A stretch of 26,702 nucleotides of DNA from Chthonomonas sp. UBA6659 (GCA_002455425.1 DKKT01000042.1:64213-90914), one strand, 5' to 3'; positions 6,288 through 13,581 are shown, numbered from the stretch's first letter. Numbers and translations: made by a program. The notes: a model not told the origin generated them from the letters alone.

Positions 6288-7496
6288 TTGAAGCGGACAT
6301 TCTTTCTTCTCGCAGTCCAAGCGCTTGCGGTTGGTGCCTTTGCCGCAGGCGCGACCAGCGTCTACTACTTCGACGGCAACCTCAATCCCACGATCAATGC
6401 CAACAACCAAGCCCAGCCGCTCGTCGAGTACGACGGAGCCGGGGCTACGTTCACGCCGTGGCTCAGCGGCACCAACTACATCTCCGAGATGGTCGGTGCC
6501 ACCACGAAGCAGGTTGCCGAGATCGTACAGGGACGGTCGTTCTTCACCAAGCACGGGCTTCCGGCAAACGGCGGCGGCACGTATACGAACCAGTACACGA
6601 TCGTCCTCGACATCAAGTTCACCCGCCAGGACTGGACCGGGTTCTACAACACCAACGACAACCACGCCAACGACAGCGACGTGTTCATGCGTCCGGACCA
6701 AGCGCTCGGCATTTCGGGTAGCTACGCCGGGTTCCTGCCGCTGAATCAGTGGGTGCGGTTCGCGGTGTCGGTCGACTTGACCCAGCCCGCCATCGCTCGA
6801 ATGCGGATTTTCGCCGACGGCGTGTTCCAAAACTCGCCCTCGATCGGATCCGGAGTCGACGGCAGATGGTCGCTCTACAACTTCCAGAACTCCGATCCGT
6901 TCCAGCATCTGCTTCTCTTTGGCGACAACACGTTCGCCGAGTGCGCCGCCGGCTGGGTGAGCATGGCCGCCTTCTACGATGCCCCGCTCAGCGACGCTGA
7001 AATCGCGGCGCTCGGCCCCGTCGGTACGCCGATCGCGATTCCATCGACCGTGACTGGTACGGTCAACCTCGAGGACTGGACCGTCGACCCGGCGGGAACG
7101 CCGATCGTGGTCGAAATCTACGACGACGCCGGCACGACGCTCCTGGAGACCCGATCGACGCTCCTTGGAACCGCAGGCGCGTTTTCCGTCGGAACCTCGC
7201 TTGCGTCGGGGACCTATGACGTGAAGGTCAAGGGGCCCAAGTGGTTACGACGGTTGGCGGATGACGTGGTCTTCACCTCTTCCGGTGCCTCCGGAGTGGC
7301 TCTGAGCCTGATCAACGGAGACGTCGACAACAACAACGCCGTCGATTCGGATGACTTCGATGCCCTGGTCGCAACGTTCGGCCTCCAGGCTGGAGATCCG
7401 AACTATGATTCGCGCGCCGACTTGACCGGTGGCGGCCTCGTCGACTCCGACGACTTCGATGTCTTGATCAAGAACTTCGGTCTCAACGGCCAATAA
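6288..7496 (+). CDS. Secreted LamG-like protein with C-terminal dockerin-like EF-hand module
   Basis: A 402-residue exported protein starting at TTG, with GGGAGG 6 nt upstream. Residues 1-19 form a signal peptide (MKRTFFLLAVQALAVGAFA). Residues about 20-245 look like a concanavalin/LamG-type beta-sandwich (NQYTIVLDIKF, NQWVRFAVSVDL, FADGVFQ, GWVSMAAFYDAPLSDAEI), the arrangement of LamG-type proteins. A beta module follows (about 255-340: VNLEDWTVD, GTYDVKVKGPKWLRR). Two EF-hand-like calcium loops end the protein (DVDNNNAVDSDDFDALVATFG and DLTGGGLVDSDDFDVLIKNFG). The same last two modules end the giant protein at 24474. Ligand and enzyme activity, if any, are unknown. Confidence 0.8.
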   Translation: MKRTFFLLAVQALAVGAFAAGATSVYYFDGNLNPTINANNQAQPLVEYDGAGATFTPWLSGTNYISEMVGATTKQVAEIVQGRSFFTKHGLPANGGGTYTNQYTIVLDIKFTRQDWTGFYNTNDNHANDSDVFMRPDQALGISGSYAGFLPLNQWVRFAVSVDLTQPAIARMRIFADGVFQNSPSIGSGVDGRWSLYNFQNSDPFQHLLLFGDNTFAECAAGWVSMAAFYDAPLSDAEIAALGPVGTPIAIPSTVTGTVNLEDWTVDPAGTPIVVEIYDDAGTTLLETRSTLLGTAGAFSVGTSLASGTYDVKVKGPKWLRRLADDVVFTSSGASGVALSLINGDVDNNNAVDSDDFDALVATFGLQAGDPNYDSRADLTGGGLVDSDDFDVLIKNFGLNGQ

Positions 7497-7525
7497 CCTC
7501 GCCTTCACACCGTTGCTTTTCTATG

Positions 7526-7559
7526 GCCCCCGGCTGAAACCCGGGGGCATCTTTCTTCT
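7526..7559 (+). terminator. Intrinsic terminator after the LamG/dockerin gene
   Basis: An 8-bp GC stem (GCCCCCGG at 7526-7533 with CCGGGGGC at 7541-7548), a 7-nt loop and a T-rich tail ATCTTTCTTCT. Confidence 0.8.
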
Positions 7560-7626
7560 CGGAGGAGCCTGATTAGGTGACGGTTAAGTTAACTTCCCCG
7601 CAAAAGAGCGAGCGTAAGGTATTCCC

Positions 7627-8430
7627 ATGCGTCGCGCTTTTACTCTGATCGAACTGCTCGTCGTCATCGCGATCATCGCGATTCTCGCCGCGATTCTTTT
7701 CCCCGTCTTCGCCCAAGCAAAGTCGGCCGCGAAGGTGACGTCCTCACTCAGTGGCATCAAGCAGGTAGGCATGTCGCTACACATGTATTCGACCGATGCG
7801 GACGACACCTGCGTCTACGAGTACGGGTCGGCCCCGTACACGTCCACCGACACCTGGGTCGGTAAGGTCATGCCTTACGTCAAGAACCGATCGATCTTCT
7901 GGGACAAGACCAAGCGGGAACCGAACCGTGACGTTCTCTTCGATCCCTACTACAACGACAACTACCGCTGGGAATGGGCGACCAATTTCAGTCTCAATGT
8001 CGACGGTTACTCGCGTGCGTTCAGCGGGTCGTGCGCAGCGGTGAACTGGTCGAGCTCGACGCAGCGCACGCTGACGGGAATCGAGAACATCGCCGAGCGC
8101 GCTGCGGTCATGCCGACCCAGTACGGCCGCCTCGACTACGGTTGGCACCGGTTCTATGCTCGCGATGCGTCATGGCCCTACATCGACGAGTACATCGACG
8201 GCTGGAGCTGGGAGAACGTGGTCTGGGACGCCCGCAAGACGTACCCCGCCAGCAAGCTGATCGTCGCCTTCGCCGACGGGCATGCGGGCAAGGCCGGCCG
8301 CGAGAAGTTCATCGGCTACTCCAGGCTGGACTCCCGCAACACGGAAGCTGCGAACATCACGCAGTACTGCAACCTCTTCAACAGCCGCGGTCTCGATCGC
8401 TTCTGGGGACGCTCGTGGGCAAACGACTGA
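7627..8430 (+). CDS. Prepilin-type N-terminal methylation domain protein (type II/IV pseudopilin-like)
   Basis: A 267-residue protein. It begins MRRA followed by FTLIELLVV and a long hydrophobic helix ending FPVFAQAK. This is a class III leader peptide with Glu at +5 of the mature form. The residue before the expected cleavage is Ala, not the classical Gly; this is common in this protein type. After the helix comes a G-I-KQ-G-S--MY--D-DD segment and a C-terminal FADGHA motif, as in DUF1559-like pseudopilins expanded in Armatimonadota and Planctomycetota. It is probably processed by PilD-type peptidase and surface exposed. The SD is weak (AAGG). Its 3' end overlaps the lipoprotein gene by 16 bp. 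Confidence 0.85.
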   Translation: MRRAFTLIELLVVIAIIAILAAILFPVFAQAKSAAKVTSSLSGIKQVGMSLHMYSTDADDTCVYEYGSAPYTSTDTWVGKVMPYVKNRSIFWDKTKREPNRDVLFDPYYNDNYRWEWATNFSLNVDGYSRAFSGSCAAVNWSSSTQRTLTGIENIAERAAVMPTQYGRLDYGWHRFYARDASWPYIDEYIDGWSWENVVWDARKTYPASKLIVAFADGHAGKAGREKFIGYSRLDSRNTEAANITQYCNLFNSRGLDRFWGRSWAND

Positions 8431-8597
8431 TCGCGCTGGGAGGGGTTGCCCTCGTCGTTCTCACGACGATCGGATGCGGTGAGGGGACCGATAAGTCACC
8501 GATGAACGCGCCACCGGCCGCCAAGGGCCAGGATCCGAAGAAGGAGCGAGGCTACTCGGAGGAGGAGCGGAAGTCCTTCGACGCGATGCCCAAGTAG
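8415..8597 (+). CDS. 60-residue putative lipoprotein
   Basis: A GTG start at 8415 lies inside the end of the prepilin-like gene (16-bp overlap, different frame), with GGGGA upstream. The protein has a basic start (MGKRL), a hydrophobic core and a lipobox LTTIGC, so the Cys at about position 21 would be lipidated by Lgt and LspA. The rest is a short charged tail (GEGTDKSPMNAPPAAKGQD ... EEERKSFDAMPK). The overlap implies translational coupling with the prepilin-like gene. A strong hairpin follows. Function is unknown. It could be a small accessory factor of the adjacent pseudopilin. Confidence 0.7.
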   Translation: MGKRLIALGGVALVVLTTIGCGEGTDKSPMNAPPAAKGQDPKKERGYSEEERKSFDAMPK

Positions 8598-8601
8598 GGA
8601 G

Positions 8602-8641
8602 GCGGCCAGGCACTAGGGGCTCGACCTCGGTGCCTGGCCGC
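8602..8641 (+). terminator. Hairpin terminator after the lipoprotein gene
   Basis: A perfect 12-bp stem (GCGGCCAGGCAC at 8602-8613 with its complement at 8630-8641) around a 16-nt loop. It starts 5 bp after the stop codon. The tail is short (CGTCGTT). Confidence 0.65.
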
Positions 8642-8644
8642 GTC

Positions 8645-8675
8645 GTTAAGGTTTTCGTAACCTCGTGTTAAGGTT
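8645..8675 (+). repeat. Direct repeats GTTAAGGTT upstream of the second prepilin-like gene
   Basis: GTTAAGGTT occurs at 8645-8653 and again at 8667-8675, 22 bp apart, with a related CGTAACCTC between them at the 11-bp half-step. Two helical turns between identical sites on one DNA face is the geometry of tandem binding by OmpR/PhoB-type regulators. A related GGTTAAGTTAAC occurs upstream of the first prepilin-like gene (about 7582-7593). The binding protein is unknown. Confidence 0.4.
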
Positions 8676-8736
8676 CGTGTAGGGTCGATCGGGCACGGGT
8701 TCAATCGCTTGGGCGCATCCTGCCTAGGAGAGGACT

Positions 8737-9768
8737 ATGACCATACGTCAACGTGCATTTACCTTGATCGAGCTTCTCGTTGTCATCGCGATCATCGCGA
8801 TTCTCGCTGCCATCCTCTTCCCCGTTTTCGCCCAGGCGAAGAACGCGGCGAAGAAATCCAAGGACCTCAGCAACGTCAAGCAGATGTCTCTCGGCATCTC
8901 GCTCTACACCCAAGATACGGACGACACGTACCCGACCGCCTACTTCCACAACGCGTGGGATCCCGCGAACGGAGGAACACGAGCCGGTTACAAGCACTGG
9001 TCGTTCCTGGTGAATCCGTACATCAAGAACTACGACATCTTCGTAAGCCCCGGCGACAAGCTGAACGGGCACGCGCCGACGTGTTTTGCCTCCGCCGACA
9101 ACAACAGCGGTAAGGGCTTCCCCGGCGACCAAGCGGCCAACGTCTGCGCCGCCGGCGATCCTCGGGCCGTTCGAGTGGTGGGAGGTTTCATCGTCGACGA
9201 ACAGGCTCCCCGCATCTCGTACACCGTGAACTCGGCGATCATGCCCCGACTTCGAAACATCAACGATGTCAACCGTGGCATCACGGTCACGAGCCAGACT
9301 CAAGTCGAGAATGTCGCCGGTACGATCCTGATCGCGGGCCTCGTCGACAACACGCCTTGCTTGGCGAGTGCCTCGATCACGTCCGTCGTCCGCAGCGCCT
9401 CGCACCGCTCGACGAACGGTTACTCGATCGATGCGAACAACACCCGTGCTTACTTCGGCAGCGCCGAGGACGGCTCCACCGGTCCGACCCAGGTGTTCGC
9501 GCTCAACAACGGTCGGATCACGACCGGCGGCAACCAGTTGTTCAATCTGTGCCTGTCGACGCCACGCACGGACTATCCGCTGATCGTCTATCACTCCTGG
9601 AACCGATGGGGTGGCGGCGACAACTACGGCATGGCTGACGGGTCGGCGAAGTATGCCAAGTTCAGCCAGACGCTTCGCCCCGACCGATACATGTGGAGCC
9701 CGGTGGTCTACACCGACCGCGGCATCCCGGTCGTCGATCCGATCTCCGGTCAGCGCGTCTCGAACTGA
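8737..9768 (+). CDS. Second prepilin-type N-terminal methylation domain protein
   Basis: A 343-residue protein. MTIRQRA is followed by the same FTLIELLVV-type helix ending FPVFAQAK as in the 7627 gene. Then come NAAKKSKDLSNVKQMSLGIS-LYTQDTDDTYP and a C-terminal GGGDNYGMADGSAKY motif, the counterpart of the H-x9-DG/FADGH region of these pseudopilins. The middle part has four or more cysteines (CFAS, NVCAAG, TPCLAS, NLCLS) that could form disulfides outside the cell. The SD is strong (AGGAGAGGACT before ATG). It has its own terminator and a repeat-bearing upstream region, so it is probably a separate transcription unit from the first prepilin gene. Confidence 0.87.
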   Translation: MTIRQRAFTLIELLVVIAIIAILAAILFPVFAQAKNAAKKSKDLSNVKQMSLGISLYTQDTDDTYPTAYFHNAWDPANGGTRAGYKHWSFLVNPYIKNYDIFVSPGDKLNGHAPTCFASADNNSGKGFPGDQAANVCAAGDPRAVRVVGGFIVDEQAPRISYTVNSAIMPRLRNINDVNRGITVTSQTQVENVAGTILIAGLVDNTPCLASASITSVVRSASHRSTNGYSIDANNTRAYFGSAEDGSTGPTQVFALNNGRITTGGNQLFNLCLSTPRTDYPLIVYHSWNRWGGGDNYGMADGSAKYAKFSQTLRPDRYMWSPVVYTDRGIPVVDPISGQRVSN

Positions 9769-9788
9769 CGTTAGGATCTGAGGGCTAT

Positions 9789-9828
9789 CGACGGGTCCGC
9801 GGGCATTCGCCCGCGGACCCGTCGTTTT
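9789..9828. terminator. Bidirectional terminator between the prepilin-like gene and tdh
   Basis: A perfect 16-bp stem (9789-9804 with 9809-9824) with an ATTC tetraloop, followed by TTTT on the + strand. It separates the + strand prepilin-like gene from the convergent tdh stop at 9833. Confidence 0.85.
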
Positions 9829-9832
9829 GAAG

Positions 9833-10864
9833 TCAGTCTTCGAAGCTCAGCACGATCTTGCCGGCGTTGCCTGACTTCAGGATCGTCATCGCCTCTTCGA
9901 CCTCCGTGAACGGGAGCTCGTGCGTGACGATCGGCGTGACATCGAGGCCCTTTTCTTCCAGAAGCCAGGTCATCTGGTCCCAGGTCTCGTAGAGGCGACG
10001 TCCAACGATCCCTTGCAGATCGAGGCCGCGCATGATCGCGCGGTTCATGTCGAAGCACTCGAGCCGGTCGGGGAAGAGGCCGAGGAGGCTGACCCGCCCC
10101 CCGGGGCGCGTGTGCTCGAGGGCCAGTTCGATCGAAGACGGGTGTCCGGACATCTCCAGCGTCGCATCGACTCCGAGGGGTTCGAGTCGGTTCAGTTCGG
10201 CCCGGATATCGTGCCGAAGTGGGTTCAGCACGACGTCGGCGCCCATGCGTTCGGCAAGCTCAGTTCGGAACGGGCTGATCTCCGTGGCGATCACCTTCTC
10301 CGCGCCAAGCGTTTTGCAGATCGCGACGGCGAAGAGTCCGATCGGACCCATCCCCGTGATCAGGAAGGTGCGACCGACGACTGGTCCCGCCATGACCGTA
10401 TGAACGGCATTCCCGAGGGCGTCCTGCATCGAGGCAACCGTACGGGGTACGACCGTCGGCGTCGGTCGGGCGTTGGCTTCCGGAATGACTGCGTAAGGGG
10501 CGAAACCCCCGTCCGTGTCGACACCGAGGAGGACGGTGTTCACGCAGACATGGCCCTGTCCGCTCCGGCACTGCTTACAATGACCGCAAACGATGTGAGA
10601 TTCGCTCGCCACGAAGTCGCCCACTTGGTGCTGGGTGACGCCCTCCCCGAGCTCAAGAATCGTGCCGCAGAACTCGTGACCGATCACTCGGGGTGGGTGG
10701 ATTCGATTCGAGGCCCACGCATCCCAGTTGTAGATGTGGAGGTCGGTCCCGCAGACGGAGCCGCGCTCGACCCTCAGCTTGACGTGCCCGGGCCGCACTT
10801 GCGGCTCGTCCACGTCGACGATGTCCACCCCGGGCGCTGGCCGGGCTTTCGCGATGGCACGCAC
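9833..10864 (-). CDS. tdh: L-threonine 3-dehydrogenase
   Basis: A 343-residue zinc-dependent medium-chain dehydrogenase, the same length as classical Tdh (about 341 aa). It oxidises L-threonine to 2-amino-3-ketobutyrate with NAD+. Diagnostic segments are CGTDLHIYNWDAW (catalytic-zinc Cys plus the Tdh-specific HIYNWD), GHEFCG, the structural-zinc cluster CGHCKQCRSGQGHVC, the Rossmann motif GMGPIGLFAV and the C-terminal SGNAGKIVLSF. The GTG start at 10864 is forced by a TAA four codons upstream. It lies 34 bp after selD on the same strand, so the two are probably one transcript. No kbl partner is present in the window. Confidence 0.93.
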   Translation of the reverse strand: MRAIAKARPAPGVDIVDVDEPQVRPGHVKLRVERGSVCGTDLHIYNWDAWASNRIHPPRVIGHEFCGTILELGEGVTQHQVGDFVASESHIVCGHCKQCRSGQGHVCVNTVLLGVDTDGGFAPYAVIPEANARPTPTVVPRTVASMQDALGNAVHTVMAGPVVGRTFLITGMGPIGLFAVAICKTLGAEKVIATEISPFRTELAERMGADVVLNPLRHDIRAELNRLEPLGVDATLEMSGHPSSIELALEHTRPGGRVSLLGLFPDRLECFDMNRAIMRGLDLQGIVGRRLYETWDQMTWLLEEKGLDVTPIVTHELPFTEVEEAMTILKSGNAGKIVLSFED

Positions 10865-10898
10865 GGCGTCATCTTACTTCGCGCGTAACCGGGGCCGC

Positions 10899-11888
10899 CT
10901 AAACCACGTCGATGCCCGAAGTGCCCTCGACGACACGGCCGATTTCGACCGACTCCGCGACTTCACCCTTCGCGAAGACGGCCAGTCCGCCGCTGGTCTG
11001 GGGGTCGACGATCACCAGACGGAGCCAACCCGGCACGGAGTCGGCGAAGCGTAACGCATCGCCCAAAAACTCCCGGTTGCGTTCGCCGCCACCGGTTGTG
11101 TGGCCTTCGTTGACCATGCGCTCGACCCCTGGAAGCAGCGGAAGGGAGGTCGAGTCGATCTCGATCCGGACTTTGGAAGCTCGGGCGACATTGAAAAGGT
11201 GGCCGGCCAGCCCGAAACCGGTGATATCGGTCGCGCATCTCGATTCCGCGGCATGCGCAGCCTCGCAGGCGTTCTTGTTCAGCGTCGCCATCGCCCCGAT
11301 AGCGGCTTGAAGTTCCTCCGCAGAGCCGGCATCGAACTTCGCGGCGGTCGTGACGATCCCCGTCCCAAGCGGTTTGCTCAGCCAGAGTCGGTCGCCGACC
11401 TCTGCACGGTCGTTGGCGAACATCCGGTTCGGATCGACGATTCCCGTGACACTGAGCCCGAACTTCGGTTGAGCGTCCTCGACGCTATGCCCTCCAACCA
11501 CGACGGCGCCTGCTTCGGTGGTCTTATCATGGGCACCCAGCAACACGTTGGCCCATACCTCAGCCGGAGCCATCGCGGGGTTGAAGCAGGCGATGTTCAT
11601 CACCGTGAGCGGCCGGCCGCCCATCGCGTACACGTCGCTCAGCGCGTTCGCTGCGGCGATTTGCCCATAGGCGTACGGATCGTCGACGACCGGCGTGAAG
11701 AAGTCCATGGTCTGGACCAGGGCCTCGGTCTCGGACAGCCGAAAGACCCCCGCGTCGTCGCTTGTTTCAAATCCGACGAGGAGGTTCGGGTTCGCGGTCT
11801 TCGGGAGCTTTCGGAGAACCTCCGAAAGTTGGGCGGGGCCCAACTTGCTCGCTCAACCGGCGCAGGTGACCAAATGCGTCAATCGCAT
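10899..11888 (-). CDS. selD: SelD, selenophosphate synthase, itself a selenoprotein (in-frame UGA = Sec12)
   Basis: The enzyme makes selenophosphate from selenide and ATP, the selenium donor for Sec-tRNA. Read from ATG at 11888, the protein begins MRLTHLVTCAG-U-ASKLGPAQL. The TGA at 11855-11853 falls at the family catalytic Cys (C17 of E. coli SelD, GAGCGCK), with the essential Lys three residues later (K15 here, K20 there). Beyond the TGA the frame continues for 317 codons with SelD motifs: TMDFFTPVVDDP, ANALSDVYAMGG, VVGGHSVEDAQPKFG, ATDITGFGLAGH and DPQTSGGL. An in-frame TAA five codons upstream fixes the start. The whole protein is 329 aa. A stem-loop starts 6 nt after the UGA. An ORF caller would report only 314 aa from TTG 11843 and lose the active site. 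Confidence 0.93.
11826..11855 (-). promoter_or_regulatory. UGA-Sec codon and SECIS-like stem-loop of selD
   Basis: On the minus strand the TGA (11855-11853) is followed by 6 nt. Then comes the stem AAGTTGGG (11846-11839) pairing with CCCAACTT (11833-11826), extended by one C-G pair, with a CCC loop. Bacterial SECIS elements sit in the coding region immediately after the UGA, with the apical loop about 15-20 nt downstream, which fits. The loop lacks the G/U bases of the E. coli fdhF element, so SelB recognition details may differ in this phylum. Confidence 0.65.
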
Positions 11889-11897
11889 GGCTCCAGG

Positions 11898-11926
11898 TTA
11901 CCAACCTGCGACTCCTCGCGTAGAAC
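11898..11926 (+). promoter_or_regulatory. Predicted promoter of the selenocysteine peroxiredoxin-like gene
   Basis: TTACCA (11898-11903), a 17-bp spacer and TAGAAC (11921-11926). The expected start of transcription lies at or just before the ATG at 11935, and no ribosome site precedes it, so the mRNA may be leaderless. A small inverted repeat CAGGTT-ACC-AACCTG (11894-11908) overlaps the -35 and could be an operator. The region lies in only 46 bp shared with the divergent selD. Confidence 0.4.
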
Positions 11927-11934
11927 CAGTCGCG

Positions 11935-12447
11935 ATGCAAGCCCCTGAAGTCGACGTGATGCTCAGTACGGGTGAACGGGTTCCTCTCCGGAGTCTCTAC
12001 GAAGAGCGAAAGCTGGTGCTTGTCTTTCTGCGTCATTTCGGGTGACTTTTCGCGCGAGAGCAGGTCGCGCAGTTGCGCTTCCACCCCCAGTTGCCGATCG
12101 CATTCGTGGCGATGGCGAGCCCCGAGGATGCCGAGGCGTTTCGGCTGAAAGCCCGGTCGCCGCACCCGTTTCTCTGCGATCCCGACAAAGAGCTCTATGC
12201 GGCATTCGGGCTTCGTGAGGCGACGGGGAAGCAGGTTTTCGGCCCCCGCGTCTTCGCCCGCGGATTTGGCGCCACGCTCCGTGGGCATTGGGTCGGGAAG
12301 CCGATCGGCGATCCCTGGCAGATGCCAGGCGTCTTTCTCATCGAGCGCGATGGCCAGGTCAGCTGGGAATACCGGAGCGGGGATGCGGCCGACAACATCA
12401 GTGCTGCCACGGTGAGCGAGCAGCTGGGCTGTCCCGAGTGCGCCTAG
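11935..12447 (+). CDS. Peroxiredoxin-like (AhpC/TSA) selenoprotein, in-frame UGA = Sec37
   Basis: A thioredoxin-fold protein of the AhpC/TSA peroxiredoxin-like group, 170 residues when the TGA at 12043-12045 is read as Sec. Before the TGA: MQAPEVDVML ... LVLVFLRHFG; after it: LFAREQVAQLR. Relatives have RHFGCPFCREQ here, so U37 replaces the peroxidatic Cys. The resolving Cys of the usual CxxC is Ala (U-L-F-A). The frame then runs on without a break through FLCDPDKELYAAFGL and PGVFLIERDGQV to a terminal CPEC (C166, C169), which might serve as the resolving pair. A stem-loop begins 6 nt after the UGA. It is divergent from selD and likely reduces peroxides. Normal ORF calling splits it into two pieces. 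Confidence 0.9.
12043..12070 (+). promoter_or_regulatory. UGA-Sec codon and SECIS-like stem-loop of the peroxiredoxin-like gene
   Basis: TGA (12043-12045), 6 nt, then stem GCGCGA (12052-12057) with TCGCGC (12065-12070) around loop GAGCAGG. The GCAGGUC at the loop resembles the GCAGGUC apex of the E. coli fdhF element. The distance from the UGA matches that of the selD element in the same window. Confidence 0.65.
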
Positions 12448-12450
12448 CCG

Positions 12451-13581
12451 CTATTCAGGAATCGTCAACGGCGTTTCCGGGCGGCCGGATTCGAGCGATC
12501 GGACGATCGCGTCCATCACCGCAACCGTCTCCAGACCCTCGCGCAGATTCGGCGAGTTGGGCGAGTCGCCGACGGTCGCCACCGCGAACGAGTCGATTAG
12601 ATTGCAGAACTCGCCGTAGTGCATCCCTTTCAGCTCATGGCGATAGTAGTAGCCGGCCATGGCATGGTCGTAGTCCTCGTCGATCGCGACCCCCCGGGCA
12701 TCGTGATAGGTCAAGCGGAGATCGGGGTAGCGGGCGAGGGAAGTCCCCTCCGAACCCATCAGGAAGCACTCGATCAAGCTGCGGGCTTTCGGGAGTTCGT
12801 GGAATCCGTAATGCCCGAGCACCCGACCCAAACGCCCGCTCGTCGAGATCAGGTTCACCGTGATCGCGTCCGGTTTCGTGAGACCGACCGTTCGTCCGAG
12901 CGCGCTCACCGCTCCGTAGGCGTGAACTTCGCGAATCGAACCGAGATACCATCGGACGAGATCGACCGGATGGCTGAGGCCGAGGTAAGCCCAATGGGTC
13001 GCGTTCACGCTCCACGGACTCTTCTCATAGAACCAGTCCATCCGGTGGTTGTAGTGCGCATCGATCACCTCGATTTCGCCGAACGCGCCTGCCTCGAACA
13101 GCTCCCGCTGTCGCTGGAACGGTTCGTAGAAGCGCGTGGACTGTCCGACCTGAAGTCGGCAGCCGCTCCTCGCGGCAGCGTCGAGGAGTCGCTTTGCGAC
13201 TGAGAGATCGTTGACGAGGGGCTTCGTGCAGAGCACATGCTTTCCGGCTCGGAAAGCGGCTTCGATCTGGTCGGCATGGAGGCCGTCGGGCGTGTAGATC
13301 GCGACGATGTGGACGTCGGGCCGCGCGAGCATGGCTTCGTAGGAGTCGGTGACGAAGATGCCGGGTGACGTCTCGAGAGCGGAGGCTCGCTTCGCTTCGC
13401 TGAGATCACAGCCGGCCGCTGCACGACACCACTGGCTCGCGCGCAAGGCCACGAGCATCGTGTGGCCTTCATGGAGCCCGACAACGCCGACGCCGAGCCG
13501 CTTGCCGGCCAAAGGCTCTCCGAACGAGCGACGCTCACCGATGACCGGCTTGCCCGTCGGCAAGAAGTCGGGGTGGCTCAT
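12451..13581 (-). CDS. Gfo/Idh/MocA family NAD(P)-dependent oxidoreductase
   Basis: A 376-residue protein starting at ATG 13581, which overlaps the stop of the cystathionine beta-synthase-like gene by 4 bp (ATGA). The N-terminal Rossmann domain shows GVGVVGLHEGHTM, DVHIVAIYTPDGLHADQ and AGKHVLCTKPL. The last is the family EKP motif with Glu replaced by Thr. The C-terminal alpha/beta domain includes NHRMDWFYEK, THWAYLGLSHPVDLVRWYLG and HYGEFCNLIDSF. The conserved H-x-x-D pair (HPVDLVRW) needed in many sugar dehydrogenases is present. The substrate cannot be assigned; family members oxidise sugars, inositols or similar polyols. It ends 3 bp from the convergent peroxiredoxin stop. Confidence 0.85.
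   Translation of the reverse strand: MSHPDFLPTGKPVIGERRSFGEPLAGKRLGVGVVGLHEGHTMLVALRASQWCRAAAGCDLSEAKRASALETSPGIFVTDSYEAMLARPDVHIVAIYTPDGLHADQIEAAFRAGKHVLCTKPLVNDLSVAKRLLDAAARSGCRLQVGQSTRFYEPFQRQRELFEAGAFGEIEVIDAHYNHRMDWFYEKSPWSVNATHWAYLGLSHPVDLVRWYLGSIREVHAYGAVSALGRTVGLTKPDAITVNLISTSGRLGRVLGHYGFHELPKARSLIECFLMGSEGTSLARYPDLRLTYHDARGVAIDEDYDHAMAGYYYRHELKGMHYGEFCNLIDSFAVATVGDSPNSPNLREGLETVAVMDAIVRSLESGRPETPLTIPE

Noticed and set aside
12043..12045. TGA in the peroxiredoxin-like gene as a nonsense mutation or pseudogene
   Set aside because: The frame continues unbroken with conserved sequence, the TGA replaces the catalytic Cys exactly, a hairpin follows, and the adjacent selD shows the same arrangement.
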